Positions 60,201 to 64,000 of a stretch of 64,000 bases of DNA are shown in pieces (position 1 is the stretch's first letter; each line of letters begins with the position of its first letter). Below the pieces are notes generated by a model. That model was not told where the DNA came from. It made no database searches and saw nothing but the letters and a program-made list of their open reading frames with translations. The translations under genes and the position numbers were made by a program. The DNA is taken from assembly GCA_964017045.1 (NCBI GenBank), contig OZ024804.1:24041549-24105548 (forward strand). The letters run 5' to 3'. This stretch comes from Omphiscola glabra (lineage: Eukaryota; Mollusca; Gastropoda; Lymnaeidae).

Positions 60201-63200
60201 GACCAAACACAGTGTACAGACCAAACACAGTGCACAGACCAAACAGTGCACAGACAAAAGACAGTGCATAGACCAAACAGTGCACAGACCAAACACAGTG
60301 TACAGACCAAACACAGCGCAAAGACCAAACACAGTGTACAGACCAAACACAGTGCACAGACCAAACAGTGCAAAGACCAAACTCAGTGTACAGACCAAAC
60401 ACAGTGCACAGACCAAACACAGTACACAGACCAAACACAGTGCACAGACCAAACAGTGCACAGACCAAAGACAGTGCACAGACCAAACAAAGTGCACAGA
60501 CCAAACAGTGCACAGGCCAAACACAGTGCACAGACTAAACAGTGCACAGACCAAAGACACTGCACACACCAAAACACAGTACACAGACCAAACACATGTC
60601 ACAGACCAAACACAGTGCACAGACCAAACACAGTGCACAGACCAAACAGTGCACAGACAAAAGACAGTGCATAGACCAAACAGTGCACAGACCAAACACA
60701 GTGTACAGACCAAACACAGTGTACAGACCAAACAGTGAACAGACTAAAGACAGTGCACAGACCAAACAAAGTGCACAGACCAAACACAGTGTACAGACCA
60801 AACACAGTGCACAGACCAAACACAGTGTACAGACCAAACACAGTGCACAGACCAAACACAGCGCAAAGACCAAACACAGTGTACAGACCAAACACAGTGC
60901 ACAGACCAAACACGGTGTACAGACCAAACACAGTGCACAGACCAAACAGTGCACAGACAAAAGACAGTGCATAGACCAAACAGTGCACAGACCAAACACA
61001 GTGTACAGACCAAACACAGTGTACAGACCAAACAGTGAACAGACTAAAGACAGTGCACAGACCAAACAAAGTGCACAGACCAAACACAGTGCACAGACCA
61101 AACACAGTGCACAGACTAAACAGTGCACAGACCAAAGACACTGCACACACCAAACACAGTGCACAGACCAAAGACAGTGCACAGACCAAACACAGTGTAC
61201 AGACCAAACACAGTGCAAAGACCAAACAGTGCACAGACCAAAGACAGTGCACAGACCAAAGACAGTGCACAGACCAAACACAGTGCACAGACCAAACACA
61301 ATGCACAGACTAAACAGTGCACAGACCAAAGACACTGCACACACCAAACACAGTGCACAGACCAAACACAGTGCACAGACCAAACACAGTGTACAGACCA
61401 AACACAGTGTACAGACCAAACACAGTGCACAGACCAAACAGTGCACAGACCAAAGACAGTGCACAGACCAAAGACAGTGCACAGACCCAACACAGCCCAA
61501 ACATCAAACACATTTTAAATATGGATGATCTGCATTAAAAAAAATAATTGTGTGCTTTATACTGAGTATGGAGGTCTTGTGTGTTGTACTGAGTGTGCAG
61601 GTCTTGTGTGTTATACTGAGTATGCAGGTCTTGTGTGTTTTACTGAGTTTGCAGGTCTTGTGTATACAAATAGCTAGAGAAGCAAAAGATCACGAACCAG
61701 ATTCAGATATTGATAGAAAATTTATTTCATGGATCCCACAAGGAAATGAAAAGAGAGGAGGACCATGGCACAATGGGAAGGAACCATTGAATGTGTGGCG
61801 CAGGGACCATGGAACAATGGGAAGGATCCATTGAATGTGTGGCGCAGGGGCCATGGAACAATGGGAAGGATCCATTGAATGTGTGGCGCAGGGGCCATGG
61901 AACAATGGGAAGGATCCATTGAATGTGTGGCACAGGGGCCATGGAGCAATGGGAAGGAACCATTGAATGTGTGGTGCAGGGGCCATGGAGCAATGGGAAG
62001 GTACCATTGAGTGTGTGGCATAGGGGCCATGGAACAATGGGAAGGTACCATTGAATGTGTGGTGCAGGGGCCATGGAGCAATGGGAAGGTACCATTGAGT
62101 GTGTGGCATAGGGGCCATGGAACAATGGGAAGGTACCATTGAGTGTGTGGCATAGGGGCCATGGAACAATGGGAAGGTAGCATTGAATGTGTGGTGCAGG
62201 GGCCATGGAGCAATGGGAAGGTACCATTGAGTGTGTGGCATAGGGACCATGGAACAATGGGAAGGCACCATGGAGTGTGTCAGGGGCCTGAAATACATGT
62301 GGGATGTGACCAAAGAACACAAGGGTAGGAACCACAGAACATATTTGGATTGAACCACAGAAAAATTGTGGAAGGGCATGGGAAAACATGGGAAGGAGAG
62401 GACAGAGCGCATGAGGAAAGAAAGGACCAGAGAGAAACAGTGAAAGAAACAGTAATGACCTTAAGGTAGCTGGAAAGACAGAGTCAGAACGTACACAAAT
62501 GGAAGACGTTAAGGTAGCTGGAAAGACAGAGTCAGAACGTACACAAATGGAAGACGTTAAGGTAGCTGGAAAGACAGAGTCAGAACGTACACAAATGGAA
62601 AACTACTCTAACCTTGGATTGACTAAAATCTTCAGAATGCCATATTTATCAGTGTCCAAGTCATAGCCAATTGTTATCTCCGGTCCATGCTTCACACGTA
62701 CTTTGTGCCGCCTGCGGTAAATGTCATACCCAGTACCAAGGATCACCAGTGACATGACTATGCAGAGAATGATGCTTTAAAAAAGAAACACAAGAAAACA
62801 TTTTGTTTTTAAATTGATCTATAGTACCGTACTGGCAAACTTAGACTTAATACATTGAAATGTTTTATGAGGCTGCTGTTACATTTCCTCTCAACATTTT
62901 CATACCATGTATTTCAACTTAAGAAAAAATTAATATTTCAGAAAAATATTATCGTTGGCTAATTTAATTTTTTTTTTTTTTTTTGGGGTAGCTCATAATC
63001 TTTCTTATCAGATAGGTTTGAATCAATTAAACTTTATAAGGTTTTCCAATGTGATACATATCTTTCAAGGGTTTTTTAATATGATTCTTTGACGCCAATA
63101 GTTATTTCACGCCCCTTTTTCTAAAGGTACGACAATTGTTATAATAAAACTTACAAACAAAGAAGAGCTGGAACATCATCCTTAATGTTCCTGGTTTGAT

Positions 63201-63254
63201 GGCAGAGTACATCTTTCACAGTTATGTTGTCATCAAAGTTGTCTATTTCAAGAA
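48114..63254 (-). CDS. NRF-6-like (nose resistant to fluoxetine) membrane O-acyltransferase, 14 exons, N-terminus off window
   Basis: Exons in coding order: 63254-63155, 62774-62613, 58663-58528, 57056-56816, 55951-55775, 54935-54842, 53965-53840, 52590-52425, 52152-52073, 51140-51042, 49904-49778, 49386-49194, 48899-48757, 48269-48114. Every junction has GT/AG ends and the phases match throughout, giving 665 residues plus TGA (numbered below from the first whole codon). The order fits the family: end of the Cys-containing NRF domain, TM1 (about 33-50), a cytosolic loop (88-212), then an acyltransferase-3 domain (about 240-650) with the landmarks FFVLSG, GRGPRW, WWSNVLFISNF, YYLSNDFQFF, KPYSRIGVY and CRITYGVFLLHP. 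Such proteins are predicted multi-pass acyl-group transferases; C. elegans NRF-6 affects drug and lipid uptake. The R-X10-H motif reads R248-X10-N259, losing the usual His, so activity is uncertain. The NRF N-terminal domain and signal peptide should lie beyond position 64000. Introns hold most of the minisatellites of this half of the window. Confidence 0.9.
48757..48899 (-). CDS. NRF-like acyltransferase, exon 13 in window
   Basis: Encodes FLSWNFFLPLCRITYGVFLL then HPILIHVV; the SRLTY-x-(V/A)(Y/F)L-x-HP block near the C-terminus is characteristic. Acceptor CTTCAG, donor GTAAGA. Confidence 0.9.
49111..49183 (-). pseudogene. Decayed 73-bp tandem duplicate of the end of exon 12, with a splice donor
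   Basis: The segment repeats the last part of exon 12 and its donor (original 49184-49256) with about 80% identity. It keeps a strong donor GTAAGT, and the exonic part contains TTTTAG, a possible acceptor. Read through from exon 12, the frame meets TAA within the duplicate, so use of this donor would truncate the protein before its last two helices. Confidence 0.75.
49194..49386 (-). CDS. NRF-like acyltransferase, exon 12 in window
   Basis: Two membrane helices (WLVACTVLFLLPYITYV and WALSLAWVIFACSTGQG), ending at donor GTGAGT. The RPAWAL-x-LAWVIFAC-x-(T/H)G block is typical of the family. Its last 50 bp and donor are duplicated just downstream (49111-49183). Confidence 0.9.
49778..49904 (-). 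CDS. NRF-like acyltransferase, exon 11 in window
   Basis: Encodes YWSLIYVKPYSRIGVYCIGL then GLGYFLF. The block Y-x-KP(Y/W)-x-R-(I/A)-G-x-Y is one of the best conserved in the family. Acceptor GTTTCCAG, donor GTTAGT. Confidence 0.92.
50075..50297. repeat. 28-bp minisatellite, eight units
   Basis: TTCAATCATCCCTTTAATTG then TTTCTTTC; in an acyltransferase intron. Confidence 0.9.
50578..50692. repeat. C-rich repeat (ACCCCGCACCCACG type)
   Basis: Irregular 13-18-bp units on CACCCACACCC, strongly strand-asymmetric; intronic. Confidence 0.75.
51042..51140 (-). CDS. NRF-like acyltransferase, exon 10 in window
   Basis: Encodes a basic KPKLG, a membrane helix (FTVIGFFLALQIMVVSGL) and a polar loop. 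Acceptor GACTACAG and donor GTAAGT; the phase fits both neighbours. Confidence 0.85.
51545..51700. repeat. 39-bp minisatellite, four units
   Basis: TTATAAGGATCAAAAGATAT then AGAAATTCATGTGTTCAGC; intronic. Confidence 0.93.
52073..52152 (-). CDS. NRF-like acyltransferase, exon 9 in window
   Basis: Short exon encoding CLPHTYYLSNDFQFFLLSP, the conserved C-x2-H-T-(W/Y)-Y-L-S-x-D-F-Q block, followed by a membrane helix. Acceptor CTCTACAG, donor GTAAGT. Confidence 0.92.
52425..52590 (-). CDS. NRF-like acyltransferase, exon 8 in window
   Basis: Membrane helix IFPCYAVLLMLGTNLMPYLG, then GRGPRW and CKRNWWSNVLFISNFYDP. The GxGPxW and C-x3-WW-xN(L/V)L(Y/F)I-xN blocks are diagnostic of NRF-6-like proteins. 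Acceptor TTATTACAG, donor GTTAGT. Confidence 0.92.
53365..53712. repeat. 30-bp minisatellite, ~12 units
   Basis: GACACATTAGATACTATCAG then TTGTCATCTT; units drift to TTTACTCATTAGAAACT at the right edge. Intronic. Confidence 0.92.
53840..53965 (-). CDS. NRF-like acyltransferase, exon 7 in window
   Basis: Completes LSGTLGAYNFLK, then a Lys-rich cytosolic segment and KEYFFMIVHRLVR, matching the family pattern in which a conserved H-R-x-x-R begins the next membrane helix. Donor GTAAGC. Confidence 0.9.
54165..54235. repeat. 12-bp repeat TTATCATCCACT
   Basis: Five units in an intron. Confidence 0.85.
54842..54935 (-). CDS. NRF-like acyltransferase, exon 6 in window
   Basis: Encodes DNHVSAVKMTQAWWMQLVIN and then AADSFFVL; the Ser of the family signature FF(V/F)LSG is split across the next junction. 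Acceptor TTTGCCAG, donor GTCTGT, which is a weaker donor. Confidence 0.9.
54985..55360. repeat. 27-bp minisatellite, ~13 units
   Basis: AACATAGAATATAGTGGTTA then CCTAGCA; A/G variant CTAACA/CTAGCA alternates. Intronic, 50 bp from the acceptor of exon 6. Confidence 0.92.
55775..55951 (-). CDS. NRF-like acyltransferase, exon 5 in window (start of acyltransferase-3 domain; R-X10-N)
   Basis: Carries LNGVRVLSIAWIVLGNVYG, the first helix of the acyltransferase domain. Family members usually have LGH here, with His ten residues after the Arg. In this gene the codon at 55812-55814 is AAT, Asn. Acceptor TTTTCCAG, donor GTAAGT. Confidence 0.9.
56102..56260 (-). mobile_element. Tc1/mariner-type MITE, copy 2 (in an acyltransferase intron)
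   Basis: Same family as 22602-22756, opposite orientation, 159 bp, with a matching interior (AAAATCGTACATTGTACGCC) and TA on both sides. It lies in the intron between exons 4 and 5 of the acyltransferase gene. Confidence 0.75.
56816..57056 (-). CDS. NRF-like acyltransferase, exon 4 in window (cytosolic loop)
   Basis: Eighty codons from NIPEDIEMTDKIGAANG to KKLTSSG; acidic and Ser-rich, with no membrane segment. The acceptor is ATCCCCAG and the donor GTGAGA. It links TM1 to the catalytic domain. Confidence 0.85.
57250..57340. repeat. 13-bp repeat ATGCACCAGATAA
   Basis: Seven units in an intron. Confidence 0.93.
57562..58125. repeat. 41-bp minisatellite, ~14 units
   Basis: TGTTGAAACAATGATAGATG then ACTTTATTATATTACTTAGCC; the last base alternates C/T. 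Intronic. Confidence 0.93.
58528..58663 (-). CDS. NRF-like acyltransferase, exon 3 in window (cytosolic loop)
   Basis: Begins with a basic KRSRLQASIAASDSLKRLSG and ends in phase 0 at SQKSELE before GTAAGT. Hydrophilic, and poorly conserved in the family. It is separated from the previous exon by an intron of about 3.9 kb filled with 18-bp and 44-bp repeats. Confidence 0.85.
58783..61500. repeat. 18-bp minisatellite, 2.7 kb, with higher-order repeats
   Basis: About 150 units of CACAGTGCACAGACCAAA with 16-bp shortened forms and variants GTGTAC, GCGCAA and AAAGACAGT. A marker (AAAGACACTGCACACACCAA) recurs at about 59110, 60130, 60550, 61130 and 61325, showing duplication of larger blocks. Frames on both strands are open over hundreds of codons and are not genes. 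It lies in the intron between exons 2 and 3 of the acyltransferase gene. Confidence 0.96.
61557..61665. repeat. 30-bp repeat, four units
   Basis: TACTGAGTATGCAGGTCTTG then TGTGTT; intronic. Confidence 0.88.
61765..62285. repeat. 44-bp minisatellite, ~12 units
   Basis: GCCATGGAACAATGGGAAGG then (A/T)(T/A)CCATTGAATGTGTGGCGCAGGG; variants GCAT and GTGC before AGGG form an alternating pattern. Intronic; minus-strand open frames are repeat artefacts. Confidence 0.94.
62459..62606. repeat. 48-bp repeat, three units
   Basis: TTAAGGTAGCTGGAAAGACA then GAGTCAGAACGTACACAAATGGAAGACG; ends only a few bases from the donor of exon 2. Confidence 0.93.
62613..62774 (-). CDS. NRF-like acyltransferase, exon 2 in window (first membrane segment)
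   Basis: Encodes TM1 (FIILCIVMSLVILGTGYDIY), a basic stop-transfer RRRHK, then the start of the cytosolic loop, with GYDLDTDKYGILK. The GTGYD(I/L)Y signature just after TM1 is characteristic of NRF-6-like proteins. Donor GTTAGA. Confidence 0.9.
63155..63254 (-). CDS. NRF-like acyltransferase, exon 1 in window (end of NRF domain)
   Basis: Acceptor ...TTTAAAG and donor GTAAGT bound this exon. It opens with two bases of a split codon and encodes LEIDNFDDNITVKDVLC and on to the start of TM1. The Asp-rich stretch ending in Cys is typical of the end of the extracellular NRF domain. Confidence 0.85.
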
Positions 63255-64000
63255 CTTTAAAAAAACAAAAACAAAATACCATTCATTAAGTTGGTTTTTT
63301 TTTAGCATAGAAGTGAGACTTACTTAAAGAAAATACTAAAATAAAAGTAGTAGAAAGAAGAACTGACTTAACATTGATGCATTTTAACTTACATAAAGAC
63401 GTATATATGGATATAAATTTTGTAACTTTGTAATCCATTGAAGGTACACGGGTAGACTGACAGTGTGCTAATAATCAAATCCGGAAACGGCTACAAAACC
63501 AATGTGTATGAAGAGATGATGTTTAAATGGAAGTTTGTTGGAAAGGAAGTTTTTTTTCCAAAGGAAATAATAAAGAAAAAAATACATTTAATTAAAAAAT
63601 TTACATTTTCCAAAATGCACTTTCCCCAGAATAAAAAAAAACTCTGTTGAACAAATTTCATTTCAAACAAACTCCCTTTCGAGCAGCATTCCTTTGTACA
63701 AATTGGTTTCACACTAATTTCCAGTAATGGCTAATTAAAGACACTTTAATTAGTTCATTTAAATGGATATGATTTACATAAGTAAATTATTATCATACAA
63801 ATCCCTTACTCAGCTCACACATGGAGCACAGAGAAATCTTAAAATCTGTCTGCTTCATAAATTGTTATCATCTGAGGATGATGCTTTATGCAACAACAAG
63901 AGGGTAATGGAAATATTCAGGAGTGAAACATTGGATTAACTTAATAAATGTAAAAAATTTTGGCCATAGAAGCTACACTAGACACATTAAAATTGACCCC
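63255..64000. other. Intron of the acyltransferase gene, no secure exon seen
   Basis: AT-rich; the upstream NRF-domain exons were not found with confidence and are expected beyond the edge. Confidence 0.5.

Noticed and set aside
58617..61538. Overlapping open frames on both strands, up to 393 codons
   Set aside because: They are readings of the 18-bp array inside an intron. The multiplicity of open frames on both strands is a periodicity effect.
61690..62412. Minus frames with HSMVPSHCSMAP repeats
   Set aside because: 44-bp minisatellite within an intron of the acyltransferase gene.
63810..63849. Possible short upstream acyltransferase exon (KISLCSMCEL, donor GTAAGG)
   Set aside because: The donor phase fits exon 1 in the window, but the acceptor has no pyrimidine tract, an in-frame stop lies just upstream and the Cys spacing (C-x2-C) does not match the family's LCxPxxC block.

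Overview
This 64 kb window is animal nuclear DNA, most likely from a gastropod mollusc and probably a heterobranch or pond-snail-like species. The evidence is a neuropeptide precursor built from repeated SFHSWSG-KR units (the pattern I associate with molluscan pleurins), a spliced gene of the invertebrate nose-resistant-to-fluoxetine (NRF) family, AT-rich DNA, and many animal-type mobile elements. These include Penelope-like elements, RTE and jockey/CR1-type LINEs, a tRNA-derived SINE, and hAT, mariner and Helitron relatives. Nothing prokaryotic is present.

Only two host genes can be supported, both on the minus strand. A single-exon 1,124-residue secreted precursor at 13815-17189 carries 17 amidated-peptide motifs; fifteen of them lie in a 57-bp in-frame array. 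From 63254 down to 48114, fourteen exons with consensus splice sites and matching phases encode the last 665 residues of an NRF-6-like membrane O-acyltransferase. Its N-terminal exons lie beyond the right edge. The residue normally His in the acyltransferase-3 R-X10-H motif is Asn here. The two genes show no sign of functional linkage.

Most of the rest is tandem repeat and transposon debris. From left to right: minisatellites (0.8-5.8 kb); a tRNA-derived SINE and a hAT-type MITE with a perfect 8-bp target duplication (7.4-8.2 kb); minisatellites and an RTE-like LINE with a 10-bp target duplication inside a minisatellite (8.8-12.9 kb); the peptide gene (13.8-17.2 kb); a 2.1-kb hAT-like element, a mariner-type MITE, a GATA/GACA tract and a Helitron end (19-24.2 kb); a SPIN-like MITE (25.7 kb); and a four-level nest at 26.3-32.5 kb. 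That nest is a 43-bp minisatellite split by a Penelope-like element, which holds three arrays grown from its own coding sequence and a DNA transposon that itself contains a LINE fragment. After it come hAT and mariner remnants, a nearly invariant 20-bp satellite (35.3-36.1 kb), a second SPIN-like copy, a second Penelope remnant and a second SINE (33-46 kb). The acyltransferase gene follows, with introns full of minisatellites, including a 2.7-kb 18-bp array.

The long open frames over the repeats are by-products of periodic sequence without internal stops and are not annotated as genes. The most unusual signals are the nested Penelope locus with three in-situ arrays, hammerhead-ribozyme-like cores behind both Penelope remnants, the SPIN-like copies (a family known for horizontal transfer), the peptide array, and the acyltransferase His-to-Asn change.
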